This document shows positions 1 through 6,809 of a stretch of DNA of 12,177 nt, in pieces (position 1 is the stretch's first letter; each line of letters begins with the position of its first letter). Origin of the DNA: JBIICI01 sp044238935 (GTDB lineage: Bacteria; Pseudomonadota; Alphaproteobacteria; Micavibrionales; Micavibrionaceae); assembly GCA_044238935.1 (NCBI GenBank), contig JBIICI010000030.1, forward strand, positions 1-12,177. The letters are read 5' to 3'. The notes beneath the pieces were generated by a model. The model saw only the letters and a program-made list of their open reading frames with translations. It was not told the DNA's origin and did no database searches. Position numbers and translations under genes: made by a program.

Positions 1-559
1 ATGTGATATGCATTTCTTGGATTGCTGCAGTGTAAGATGTTGGGATCTTAATAAGTAAATCACAATGTGCATCCATAATGCCGCCTGTTTTTCCACTTAA
101 TCCAACTGTTTTCATGCCCATGGCACGTGCAGCATCCAATGCCTTCATCACGTTTTTGCTATTGCCTGATGTGCTAATACCAACGGCTAAATCTTCTTTT
201 TTCCCAAGGGCTTGGATTTGTCTGCTAAAGATAAATTCAAATCCATAATCATTGCCACATGCGGTCATTGCAGATGCATCAAGGTTCAAAGCAAGTCCTG
301 CAATGGGGGCGCGATCCGCACTGAGTTTCACGGAGAGTTCAGCGGCAATATGTTGTGCATCTGCGGCACTGCCGCCATTGCCGAAAAATATAATTTTGCC
401 ACCATTTTCAATGGTTTCCACACCCATCTTCACCCATTGGAATAAGAGGGGGCGCAGTGTTTCAAAAGACAAAGCCGCCACATCCATATGGGTTTTTGTG
501 TGATGATCAAAAATTAATTCCGAATCCATTGCTGTTTCTTTTGAGGCACTTAGGGTCAT
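1..559 (-). CDS. gmhA: Phosphoheptose isomerase GmhA, 3' end cut by window edge
   Basis: SIS-fold isomerase converting sedoheptulose 7-phosphate to D-glycero-D-manno-heptose 7-phosphate, the first step of ADP-heptose synthesis for the LPS inner core; cytosolic. 186 codons are visible from the ATG at 559. The SIS phosphate-binding loop is FFGNGGSAADAQH (residues 58-70), and a second one is GISTSGNSKNV (127-137). By alignment from memory with E. coli GmhA, zinc ligands H70, E74 and Q181 are present; the last ligand histidine would lie just past the edge. Only about 10-20 residues should be missing. The paralogue DiaA is less likely because GNGGSAADAQH and CGNDYGF (101-107) are GmhA-like. A weak GAAAG Shine-Dalgarno precedes the ATG; M11 is a possible later start. 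It begins 20 bases after the lipoprotein stop, so the two are probably co-transcribed. Confidence 0.93.
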   Translation of the reverse strand, partial: MTLSASKETAMDSELIFDHHTKTHMDVAALSFETLRPLLFQWVKMGVETIENGGKIIFFGNGGSAADAQHIAAELSVKLSADRAPIAGLALNLDASAMTACGNDYGFEFIFSRQIQALGKKEDLAVGISTSGNSKNVMKALDAARAMGMKTVGLSGKTGGIMDAHCDLLIKIPTSYTAAIQEMHIT

Positions 560-579
560 TTTTTAAAATCTTTCTTTAA

Positions 580-1104
580 TTATTTCAAAGGCTGTTTTTC
601 AATATCAGCACGATTATAAGATAATTCACGACGATCAATTTGCAAACCAACATAGATTTTTTCTGTTCCTGTTGGAAGACTCAAAATCAATTTTTGACTG
701 AAATCGCCATTTTGGTCTGTACGAATTTCGGATATGGTTTTTTCAATCAGCCCTCCTTCCTTATCAATCGCAGCAATAAAAAATGGGTAGGGATCAGCGG
801 CAGATTGTGGATCAGATTTTGCAATCATATACGCAACATCAATCTGTATATGATTGGAATCCGTGCACAATGCATCCACTTTTTTAAGAGAAACTTTTGA
901 AAAATCCGCTTTGTTTGTGATTTGACGATTTGATAAATCTTCGATCAATGATGTATTGGGGCAGGAAACGCTGGAAATTGGAGCAATTTCAGCCTCAACA
1001 GAGTTGTTTTGAAAGGATTTGAATAAATTGGTGCTGCATCCAGATAGGAAAACACAGGCAATCCCAGCAGCAATAAGCGTTTTTGTGTAATCTTTATAAA
1101 ACAT
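580..1104 (-). CDS. Uncharacterised envelope lipoprotein
   Basis: 174-residue predicted lipoprotein of unknown function. From the ATG at 1104 the protein starts MFYKDYTKT, followed by a hydrophobic stretch (residues 10-20) and lipobox LSGC, with the lipidated cysteine at C23. Residue 24 is Ser, so outer-membrane sorting is expected (inference). The mature part has no repeat and no catalytic motif I recognise; two more cysteines occur (SSVSCPN and DALCTDS). The pattern 'Cys-Pro near the mature N terminus, ILED-like segment, later PFFIAAID' recalls hypothetical lipoproteins of Rhodospirillales, but I cannot confirm this. A TTG at 1122 would add six residues; I prefer the ATG because TTGAAAGA lies upstream of it and its signal peptide has a normal n-region. 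gmhA follows 20 bases downstream, which hints at an envelope or LPS-related job. Confidence 0.8.
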   Translation of the reverse strand: MFYKDYTKTLIAAGIACVFLSGCSTNLFKSFQNNSVEAEIAPISSVSCPNTSLIEDLSNRQITNKADFSKVSLKKVDALCTDSNHIQIDVAYMIAKSDPQSAADPYPFFIAAIDKEGGLIEKTISEIRTDQNGDFSQKLILSLPTGTEKIYVGLQIDRRELSYNRADIEKQPLK

Positions 1105-1160
1105 GATTATTTTATCTTTCAAATCGTCACAGAAAATTATAAAACTAAATAAAAATAATA

Positions 1161-1179
1161 CCTGTTATTCTTAAACAGG
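1161..1179. repeat. Small inverted repeat in divergent promoter region
   Basis: CCTGTT (1161-1166) and AACAGG (1174-1179) form a perfect 6-base inverted repeat around a 7-base AT-rich spacer. It lies in the 104-base divergent gap between the lipoprotein gene and ispH. It could be an operator half-site pair or a weak hairpin in the ispH leader; there is no T-tract, so it is not a terminator. A perfect TATAAT on the minus strand (1141-1136) may be the lipoprotein -10 box, but it lacks a clear -35. Confidence 0.3.
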
Positions 1180-1208
1180 ATTAAGCTTCTTTTCAATAGG
1201 ATTATTTC

Positions 1209-2159
1209 GTGTCAAACCCCGATTTAGAAATTATTTTAGCTGCCCCGCGTGGATTTTGCGCAGGGGTTGATCGTGCCATCCAAATTGTTGAGCGCGCTTT
1301 GGTGAAATATGGCTCTCCCGTCTATGTCCGCCATGAAATTGTTCATAATAAACATGTGGTCGAAGAATTAAAGGAAAAAGGAGCAATTTTCGTACGGGAA
1401 TTAGATGATATTCCAGATGATGGTCAGCCCGTGATTTTTTCTGCGCATGGTGTTCCAAAATCAGTACCGCAAGAGGCTGAACGGAGAGCCTTATTTTACA
1501 TTGATGCCACATGTCCATTGGTCAGTAAGGTGCATCGCGAAGCCGAGCGCCATTATAAAAATGGCAAAACGATTATCTTAGTGGGACACGCAGGCCACCC
1601 CGAAGTCATTGGGACAATGGGGCAATTGCCCCATGGTGCTGTTATCTTGGTTGAAACTGTTGAGGATGTTGCAAAATTAGCGTTCAAAGATATTGATAAT
1701 CTGGCATGGTGTACGCAAACGACCTTATCAATTGATGATACCGCGCATATTGTACGCGCGTTACAGGAAAAATTCCCCAGCATCCAATCACCGATTAAAG
1801 AGGATATTTGCTATGCTACCACAAATCGCCAAGATGCCGTTAAGCAATTAGCGCCCTTATGTGATCGCATATTCGTAATTGGGGCACCAAATTCATCAAA
1901 TTCAAACCGTTTGGTCGAAGTCGCCAAGGATTATGGCTGCCCCGATTCTGTATTAATTCAAAGCGTCAATGATATTGATTGGCAGAATTTTGAAGGTGTA
2001 CGTGTTTTAGGTTTAACGGCTGGCGCCTCAGCACCTGAGATTTTAGTGGAGGAAATTGTTAAGCATGCAGCGCAATATTTTAATATTGCAACAAGGAAGC
2101 TGAATATTCGTGAGGAAAATGTCGTGTTTAAACTGCCTCGATCCGTGTTGGAATCTTAG
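1209..2159 (+). CDS. ispH: 4-hydroxy-3-methylbut-2-enyl diphosphate reductase IspH
   Basis: Last enzyme of the MEP pathway: reduces HMBPP to IPP and DMAPP with a [4Fe-4S] cluster. 316 residues, normal for the family. The three cluster cysteines are C17 (PRGFCAGVDRA), C102 (DATCPLV) and C201 (DICYATTNRQ). Substrate-binding histidines are H46, H80 (SAHGVP) and H130, with the proton-relay glutamate E132 in GHAGHPE (126-132). The SSN diphosphate-binding motif is at 229-231 (PNSSNSNRL). The start is GTG at 1209, placed by TAGGA at 1197-1201, 7 bases upstream, and by the conserved N terminus. First gene of an operon: thrB starts 3 bases after its stop. Divergent from the lipoprotein gene. Confidence 0.97.
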   Translation: MSNPDLEIILAAPRGFCAGVDRAIQIVERALVKYGSPVYVRHEIVHNKHVVEELKEKGAIFVRELDDIPDDGQPVIFSAHGVPKSVPQEAERRALFYIDATCPLVSKVHREAERHYKNGKTIILVGHAGHPEVIGTMGQLPHGAVILVETVEDVAKLAFKDIDNLAWCTQTTLSIDDTAHIVRALQEKFPSIQSPIKEDICYATTNRQDAVKQLAPLCDRIFVIGAPNSSNSNRLVEVAKDYGCPDSVLIQSVNDIDWQNFEGVRVLGLTAGASAPEILVEEIVKHAAQYFNIATRKLNIREENVVFKLPRSVLES

Positions 2160-2162
2160 AAT

Positions 2163-3131
2163 ATGGCGGTTTTAACAGATTTAAATGCAGATCAAATGGA
2201 AAACCTCTTAAGACAGTATGGTTTAAATCCATGTCATGAATATCATGGCATTTTGCAAGGGATTGAAAATACGAATTATCGTGTACGCGCAGGCAATCCA
2301 GCCCAGAATTATATTGTAACAATATTTGAAAATCGATCCGAAAATGTTGATTTAAACTTTATTGCCTCCTATACCGCGTTCTTAAATAAAAATGGCATTG
2401 CTTGCCCATTTTTTCATAAGAATAAAGATGGGCATATTGTAACAATTTTATCTGAGGCAGGGAATAAAAAAGCCTCAATTGTGTCTTTTCTTAATGGATT
2501 TCAAAAGGAATTATCCGATATACAGCCGCAAGATTGCTATCATATCGGTAAAATCATGGCATCGATGCATTCGCTCTCAATCAAAAACAGCGCGATAAAT
2601 ACCCCCGTTAATAGTTTATCTTTGGATGATTTGCTTATCATAAAGGATAAGATTTTTTCTTTTCTTTCAAGGGATCATCAAGAGATTTTAACACAAGAAT
2701 TTAAATATTTGTATCAATTCAAAACCCAAGAATCGACCTTACCGCAAGGTGTTATTCACGCAGATTTATTTCCAGATAATGTCTTTTTTAATGAAGAGAA
2801 TGTTTGTGGGGTAATTGATTTTTATTATGCCTGCCATGATGTGTTTTTATATGATTGTGCGCTTACGATCAATAGCTGGTGTTTTGATTTGGCGCATTGT
2901 ATACGTACGGACTATGTTAATTCTTATTGGTTGGGCTATGAATCTGTACGTCCATTAGATCCTAAAGAATCCGTCTTTTTCCCCATGATTGCACGGCGTG
3001 CGGCGTTGCGTATTTTAATGACGCGTTTATATGATTTTCATCATGTGGATGCAAATAACCCGATGATAAAACGCAAAGATCCCGTGGAATATTGGCAAAA
3101 ATTACAATATTGGCAATCCATAACAGAATAA
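2163..3131 (+). CDS. thrB: Homoserine kinase, ThrB2 (aminoglycoside-phosphotransferase fold)
   Basis: Phosphorylates L-homoserine to O-phosphohomoserine in threonine synthesis. 322 residues, the usual length of the APH-fold ThrB of alpha- and some other proteobacteria (unrelated to the GHMP-type ThrB of E. coli). The N-lobe carries the GIENTNYRV loop (33-41). The catalytic loop is VIHADLFPDNVFF (197-209), with D201 as catalytic base and N206, then the metal-binding D219 in GVIDFYY (216-222). INSWCFD (236-242) matches the family helix after the active site. It starts 3 bases after ispH, and its stop codon overlaps the AAGGA in front of rnhA, so the three genes form one operon, an arrangement I know from many alphaproteobacteria. 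Confidence 0.94.
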   Translation: MAVLTDLNADQMENLLRQYGLNPCHEYHGILQGIENTNYRVRAGNPAQNYIVTIFENRSENVDLNFIASYTAFLNKNGIACPFFHKNKDGHIVTILSEAGNKKASIVSFLNGFQKELSDIQPQDCYHIGKIMASMHSLSIKNSAINTPVNSLSLDDLLIIKDKIFSFLSRDHQEILTQEFKYLYQFKTQESTLPQGVIHADLFPDNVFFNEENVCGVIDFYYACHDVFLYDCALTINSWCFDLAHCIRTDYVNSYWLGYESVRPLDPKESVFFPMIARRAALRILMTRLYDFHHVDANNPMIKRKDPVEYWQKLQYWQSITE

Positions 3132-3145
3132 GGAAAATTAGGGTA

Positions 3146-3580
3146 ATGTCAGACATTGTTGAAATTTATACAGACGGCGCCTGCAGCGGCAATCCGGGTA
3201 AGGGGGGATGGGGCGCATTGTTGCGGTATAAAGGCAATGAAAAAGAATTATGTGGGGGGGAGGCGTACACGACCAATAATCGCATGGAATTAATGGCGGC
3301 GATTATGGGATTGGACTCATTAAAAAAGCCCTGCAAAGTTCATCTTTATACTGATAGCGTCTATGTTCAAAAAGGAATCACGGAATGGATTCATGGTTGG
3401 AAACGCAATGGTTGGAAAAGTGCGAGCAAAAAACCTGTCGCAAACCAAGATTTATGGATAAAATTGGATGAAGCCATGCAGCTTCATAAGGTTGATTTTT
3501 TCTGGGTTAAAGGTCATGCAGGGCATGCAGACAATGAACGTGCCGATGAATTAGCGCGTTTGGGGATTACGAAAATATAA
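3146..3580 (+). CDS. rnhA: Ribonuclease HI
   Basis: Endonuclease that cuts the RNA strand of RNA/DNA hybrids (R-loops, primers). 144 residues from the ATG at 3146. The catalytic residues fall at exactly the E. coli numbers: D10 (YTDGACSGN), E48 (NNRMELMA), D70 (LYTDSVYV), H124 (VKGHAGH) and D134 (ERADELA). The basic handle WIHGWKRNGWK (81-91) is present, so it is the handle-containing class. An in-frame upstream start at 3092 lies inside thrB and would add 18 non-conserved residues; I reject it because the MSDIVEIYTDG start fits the family and AAGGA (3130-3134) and AGGG precede the ATG at 3146. Last gene of the ispH-thrB-rnhA operon; no clear terminator follows. Confidence 0.96.
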   Translation: MSDIVEIYTDGACSGNPGKGGWGALLRYKGNEKELCGGEAYTTNNRMELMAAIMGLDSLKKPCKVHLYTDSVYVQKGITEWIHGWKRNGWKSASKKPVANQDLWIKLDEAMQLHKVDFFWVKGHAGHADNERADELARLGITKI

Positions 3581-3596
3581 AATATTATATCAAGAA

Positions 3597-3625
3597 TTGA
3601 CGGATTTTGTTGTATCGCGTATGGT
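3597..3625 (+). promoter_or_regulatory. Candidate sigma70 promoter for the PEBP-rlmJ-nrdR unit
   Basis: TTGACG (3597-3602, 5 of 6 to consensus) and TATGGT (3620-3625, 4 of 6) are separated by exactly 17 bases, just after the rnhA stop and about 45 bases before the PEBP-family start codon. The 91-base gap to that gene, compared with 3-14 bases inside the operon before it, supports a new transcription start here. Confidence 0.5.
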
Positions 3626-3671
3626 TTTTAAAATTATTCTTTGATCTGTTGTTGTAGGTGTTTTTGACGTT

Positions 3672-4244
3672 ATGCGCTTTTACTTAATATTACCAATATT
3701 GCTGTGTTTATTACCTGTACGCGTACAGGCTCAGGATAAATTTGCATTATTCAGCCCTGATTTTAAAACGGGTGAAACATTACCCATTGATCATGTTTTT
3801 AATGATTTTGGCTGTACGGGAAAAAACAAAGCCCCTGTTTTAGAATGGAAAAACGTGCCGCGTGATACAAAAAGCCTCGCGATCACGGTTTATGATCCTG
3901 ATGCGCCGACGGGATCTGGATGGTGGCATTGGACGGTTTTTAATATTCCTGCTACACAAACATTGTTAGACATTGAAAAAGACGGTCTTCCTGTTGGGGC
4001 AATACAGGGGCGTACGGATTATGGCTCAAGCCAATATGGCGGCGCATGTCCACCGCAGGGGGATAAGCCACATCGATATATTTTCACGCTGTATGCGTTA
4101 AATATAGAGGCATTACCCCTTGATCAAAATGCATCGGGCGCAATGGTTGGTTATTATTTAAACGCCAATAAAATCGCAGCCGCCAGCACAATGGCCGTTT
4201 ACAGCCGCCCGAATGACCTATTAAAAAGCAAATTAGGAAAATAA
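3672..4244 (+). CDS. Exported PEBP-family (YbhB/YbcL, Raf kinase inhibitor-like) protein
   Basis: 190-residue member of the phosphatidylethanolamine-binding protein family, bacterial YbhB/YbcL branch; the ligand and role of these proteins are mostly unknown. A Sec signal peptide covers residues 1-20 (hydrophobic LILPILLCLLP core, probable cleavage after VQA20), so the product is periplasmic, as E. coli YbcL is. Family signatures are DPDAP (75-79) followed by WWHW (84-87), and GGACPP (123-128) with GDKPHRY (130-136), which together line the anion-binding pocket. AGGTG at 3656-3660 is a loose Shine-Dalgarno. Its stop is 2 bases before the rlmJ start, so the two are co-transcribed. I see no functional reason for that pairing. 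Confidence 0.9.
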   Translation: MRFYLILPILLCLLPVRVQAQDKFALFSPDFKTGETLPIDHVFNDFGCTGKNKAPVLEWKNVPRDTKSLAITVYDPDAPTGSGWWHWTVFNIPATQTLLDIEKDGLPVGAIQGRTDYGSSQYGGACPPQGDKPHRYIFTLYALNIEALPLDQNASGAMVGYYLNANKIAAASTMAVYSRPNDLLKSKLGK

Positions 4245-4246
4245 TC

Positions 4247-5002
4247 ATGCTCTCATATCAGCATGCCTATCACGCTGGAAATGTCGCGGATTTGCATAAG
4301 CACGCATTTTTATGCTTGGTTTTGGAGGAAATGAAACGGAAACATCATTCTTTTCAATATCTTGAAACACATTCTGGTGCGGGTCTGTATGACCTCAAAA
4401 GCAAACAAGCGCAGAAAACAGGAGAAGCCGAGCAGGGTGCGTTGACCTTACAAGAAAATAATGCCCATCATTTTTCTCTTCCCCCCCTATTTGAAGAGAT
4501 ATTAAAAAAATATAATAAAGGCAAATTTGGCAGAATCTATCCCGGATCACCCTTAATCGCAGCCAATATCTTGCGTCAGCGGGATTTTTTGGGGCTGTGT
4601 GAATTGCACCCTGCCGAATTTGCACGCTTGGAAAAATCCATGCAAGACTATGAAAATGCGCATATTATTCATGATGATGGCTATTATGCATTATTTGATT
4701 TGCCTTCTATCCATAAAGGGCTTAGCTATACGCGTCCTACCGTGATTATGATTGACCCTAGTTATGAGATCAAAAGCGAATATGATCAAATGCCCGATTT
4801 TATTGTGCGCTTAAAAAAACGCTATACGGATTGTATGATTTTGCTATGGTATCCCAAGTTACCTGCCGCGCGTCATGTGCCGATGATTGAGGCACTGGGG
4901 CAGCGTTTCGAGTCCAGCAAAATAATTCATCACCATATTGACTGGCAAAACCCGAACCAAGATCATCGCTTAAGTGGCAGTGGCGTTGTTCAAATATTGT
5001 AA
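4247..5002 (+). CDS. rlmJ: 23S rRNA (adenine(2030)-N6)-methyltransferase RlmJ, short form
   Basis: Family function: SAM-dependent N6 methylation of A2030 in 23S rRNA. The N terminus MLSYQHAYHAGNVADLHKH (1-19) matches E. coli RlmJ closely. The SAM-binding region has THSGAGLYDL (41-50), followed by YPGSPLIA (98-105) and LCELHP (117-122). Two oddities are visible. The catalytic motif IV is D170-P-S-Y173 rather than DPPY. The protein also ends at residue 251 right after SGSGVVQIL, where E. coli (280 residues) continues for roughly 35-40 more. No coding remnant follows the TAA; the nrdR Shine-Dalgarno overlaps it, so this is a clean short end, not a recent frameshift. AGGAAA (4234-4239) fixes the ATG. 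It may be active or altered; family assignment is secure, activity is not. Confidence 0.9.
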   Translation: MLSYQHAYHAGNVADLHKHAFLCLVLEEMKRKHHSFQYLETHSGAGLYDLKSKQAQKTGEAEQGALTLQENNAHHFSLPPLFEEILKKYNKGKFGRIYPGSPLIAANILRQRDFLGLCELHPAEFARLEKSMQDYENAHIIHDDGYYALFDLPSIHKGLSYTRPTVIMIDPSYEIKSEYDQMPDFIVRLKKRYTDCMILLWYPKLPAARHVPMIEALGQRFESSKIIHHHIDWQNPNQDHRLSGSGVVQIL

Positions 5003-5014
5003 AGGATAAAAACG

Positions 5015-5491
5015 ATGCGTTGTCCCTTTTGTGCCCATGAAGAATCGGCTGTTAAGGATTCCAGACCTTCCGAAGATGGCGTTTCCATTCGTCGCCGCCG
5101 TGCCTGTGTCAAATGTGGGGGGCGCTTTACGACTTATGAGCGGATTCAATTGCGCGAATTAACCGTGATCAAAGCGGATGGGCAACAGCGCCAACCTTTT
5201 GACCGTGATAAGATTACACGTTCCTTACAAGTGGCGTTGCGCAAACGCCCCGTTGATATGGAAACAATTGAAAAATCCGTCACATCGATTGTACGACAAT
5301 TGGAATCGATTGGGGAACACGAAGTTGACTCCTCAGAAATTGGCTTATTGGTCATGCGTGCCTTGGCAAAATTAGATTTGGTGGCCTATATACGCTATGC
5401 GTCTGTGTACAAAGATTTTACCAAGCCGGATGATTTCCAAGAATTTTTAGAAGATGTCACAGGGGGGCATATTTTAGATGAAAATGATTAG
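5015..5491 (+). CDS. nrdR: Transcriptional repressor NrdR
   Basis: Zinc-ribbon/ATP-cone repressor of ribonucleotide reductase genes, sensing dATP/ATP and binding paired NrdR boxes at nrd promoters. 158 residues, normal length. The zinc ribbon uses C3, C6, C31 and C34 (MRCPFC and CVKCGGRF), followed by FTTYER (38-43). The ATP-cone runs from about 49 to 139, with VIKADGQQRQPFDRDKI at its start. The C-terminal EFLEDV (around 143-148) is typical. AAGGA (5002-5006) sits 8 bases before the ATG, and the gene begins 12 bases after rlmJ, so it is read from the PEBP-rlmJ transcript. In many alphaproteobacteria nrdR lies near glyA or rib genes; here it does not, at least upstream. I saw no obvious NrdR-box pair in the window. 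Confidence 0.97.
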   Translation: MRCPFCAHEESAVKDSRPSEDGVSIRRRRACVKCGGRFTTYERIQLRELTVIKADGQQRQPFDRDKITRSLQVALRKRPVDMETIEKSVTSIVRQLESIGEHEVDSSEIGLLVMRALAKLDLVAYIRYASVYKDFTKPDDFQEFLEDVTGGHILDEND

Positions 5492-5573
5492 ATCGAAAAA
5501 TCATATAGCCCTATGGATTTATTTTTGAATCTCTATATACTGACAACAATCCTATTTTATTTAAGGTTCTTTC

Positions 5574-6554
5574 ATGATCGAATTACTTAACCCTCTCTTT
5601 TCCTACCAATTTCTAAGCAAGCCTGTGTGGATGTGGGCAATATTTCTAGCGATTGTTTTCGTTTTGCTGATTCTAGATTTAGGGGTCTTTCATAAAGAAG
5701 ATCACGAAGTGGGCTTAAAAGAAAGCCTAAAACTATCAGCCTTTTACATCACAATCGGCGCGTTTTTTGGAGGCTGGATATGGTACAGCATGGATCAACA
5801 AAGCGCGTTTCAGTATCTAACAGGTTTTGTCGTTGAAAAAACATTGGCGATGGATAATATTTTCGTGATCGCCATGATTTTTAGTTATTTCAATATTCCG
5901 CGTATGTATCAGCATCGCGTTTTATTTTGGGGCATATTGGGTGTTATTATCCTGCGTGGGATTATGATTGGCTTTGGGGCGGCGTTGGTGCATCAATTTG
6001 AATGGCTGTTATATTTGTTTTCTGCGTTTTTGGTTTTCACAGGAATCAAAATGCTGTTTGCTGGCGATACCGAACATGATATTGGCGATAATCCGATTTT
6101 AAAATTTATCAAAAAAACATGTCGCATTACTGATGAATTGCACGGCAATAAATTTCTTGTGAAACAAATGCATCCTGATACAGGGAAACTGATTTTATAT
6201 CTAACCCCCCTTGCAGTTGCTTTAGTGATGGTGGAATTTGCCGATGTGATTTTTGCTGTTGATTCCATTCCTGCGATTTTTTCAATTACCAAAGACCCGT
6301 ATATTGTATATACCAGTAATATTTTTGCTATTTTGGGATTGCGGGCATTATATTTTGCGTTGTCTGCGATGATCAGTCGATTTGTGTACTTAAAATATGC
6401 CTTATCTGCTGTCTTGGTCTTTATTGGATCAAAGATTTTTATTGTCGATTTCCTGAATTTAGAAAAATTTCCCGCTCTTTTGTCTTTGGGCATTACCTTA
6501 GGACTATTGGGGGCAGGGGTTGGATTTTCGTTGTGGAAGACGAAAGAGTCTTGA
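5574..6554 (+). CDS. TerC/Alx-family integral membrane protein
   Basis: 326-residue polytopic inner-membrane protein of the TerC family, whose characterised members (E. coli Alx, Bacillus MeeF/MeeY) export manganese; others are linked to tellurite resistance. About nine hydrophobic segments are visible (for example 19-39, 55-70, 117-139, 145-162, 206-232, 246-266, 274-294, 301-320). The two pseudo-symmetric acidic motifs that form the ion path are EKTLAMDN (88-95) and EFADVIFAVDSIPA (221-234). AAGG at 5563-5566 supports the ATG at 5574. The 82-base gap upstream is too short for, and shows no sign of, a yybP-ykoY manganese riboswitch. The substrate cannot be told from sequence. It ends convergent to tsf. 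Confidence 0.93.
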   Translation: MIELLNPLFSYQFLSKPVWMWAIFLAIVFVLLILDLGVFHKEDHEVGLKESLKLSAFYITIGAFFGGWIWYSMDQQSAFQYLTGFVVEKTLAMDNIFVIAMIFSYFNIPRMYQHRVLFWGILGVIILRGIMIGFGAALVHQFEWLLYLFSAFLVFTGIKMLFAGDTEHDIGDNPILKFIKKTCRITDELHGNKFLVKQMHPDTGKLILYLTPLAVALVMVEFADVIFAVDSIPAIFSITKDPYIVYTSNIFAILGLRALYFALSAMISRFVYLKYALSAVLVFIGSKIFIVDFLNLEKFPALLSLGITLGLLGAGVGFSLWKTKES

Positions 6555-6563
6555 AATAAAAAA

Positions 6564-6660
6564 ATGCCGTTATCAAGAATCTGTCGAACGGGATCAGGTA
6601 TCTTGTTGATCAGCGGGAATATCACCTAAATCAGTAAGATCCCGTGTCGGGGCACGGCAT
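6564..6660 (-). repeat. 97-base structured, repeat-like intergenic element
   Basis: Nested inverted repeats: an outer pair ATGCCGT (6564-6570) / ACGGCAT (6654-6660) and an inner pair ACGGGATC (6588-6595) / GATCCCGT (6638-6645), both perfect. Read on the minus strand, the closing ACGGCAT is followed directly by TTTTTTT, like an intrinsic terminator tail. The minus-strand edge GTCATGCCGTG...CACGGGATC resembles the dispersed palindromic repeats common in alphaproteobacterial intergenic DNA. The element lies between two convergent genes, the usual place for such repeats. It is not a tRNA: the ends could pair as an acceptor stem but there is no T-arm. Repeat, small RNA and extra terminator all remain possible. 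Confidence 0.5.
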
Positions 6661-6718
6661 GACGCCAGTGGGGGAAAAGTACAACCCGTCACCACCCTCC
6701 CTATAAATCAATCCATGT

Positions 6719-6748
6719 AACAACGCCGACTTGATCTGGCATCTTGTT
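6719..6748. repeat. Second imperfect palindrome sharing a 16-base module
   Basis: AACAA (6719-6723) and GCC (6725-6727) can pair with GGC (6738-6740) and TTGTT (6744-6748), giving an imperfect hairpin. Its right part, GATCTGGCATCTTGTT (6733-6748), repeats GATCAGGTATCTTGTT (6592-6607) of the neighbouring element with two mismatches, which suggests both belong to one repeat family or a decayed tandem copy. Confidence 0.4.
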
Positions 6749-6755
6749 CTAAACA

Positions 6756-6791
6756 AAACCCCCCATCCTTTATCAAAAGAATGGGGGGTTT
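6756..6791 (-). terminator. Rho-independent terminator of tsf
   Basis: A perfect 11-base stem (6756-6766 with 6781-6791, built on CCCCCC/GGGGGG), extended after one mismatch by four more pairs (6768-6771 with 6776-6779) to a 4-base loop. On the minus strand it is followed by TTTTGTTT, and it begins 19 bases past the tsf stop. On the plus strand the T-run is weaker and 8 bases away, so it may also slow terC read-through. Confidence 0.88.
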
Positions 6792-6809
6792 ACTTGAATT
6801 TTTTAGAAA

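Noticed and set aside
3092..3145. Longer N terminus for ribonuclease HI
   Set aside because: It would overlap thrB and add 18 non-conserved residues; the start at 3146 gives the E. coli catalytic numbering.
5492..5573. Manganese riboswitch (yybP-ykoY) ahead of the TerC-family gene
   Set aside because: Only 82 bases are available and I see none of the paired elements of that riboswitch.
5993..6625. 210-codon open frame antisense to the TerC-family gene
   Set aside because: It lies opposite a well-supported membrane protein, has no recognisable domain or Shine-Dalgarno, and is a frame shadow.
6564..6660. Possible tRNA, suggested by the 7-base pairing ends of a 97-base unit
   Set aside because: No T-arm, D-arm or anticodon arm can be placed at the required distances on either strand.
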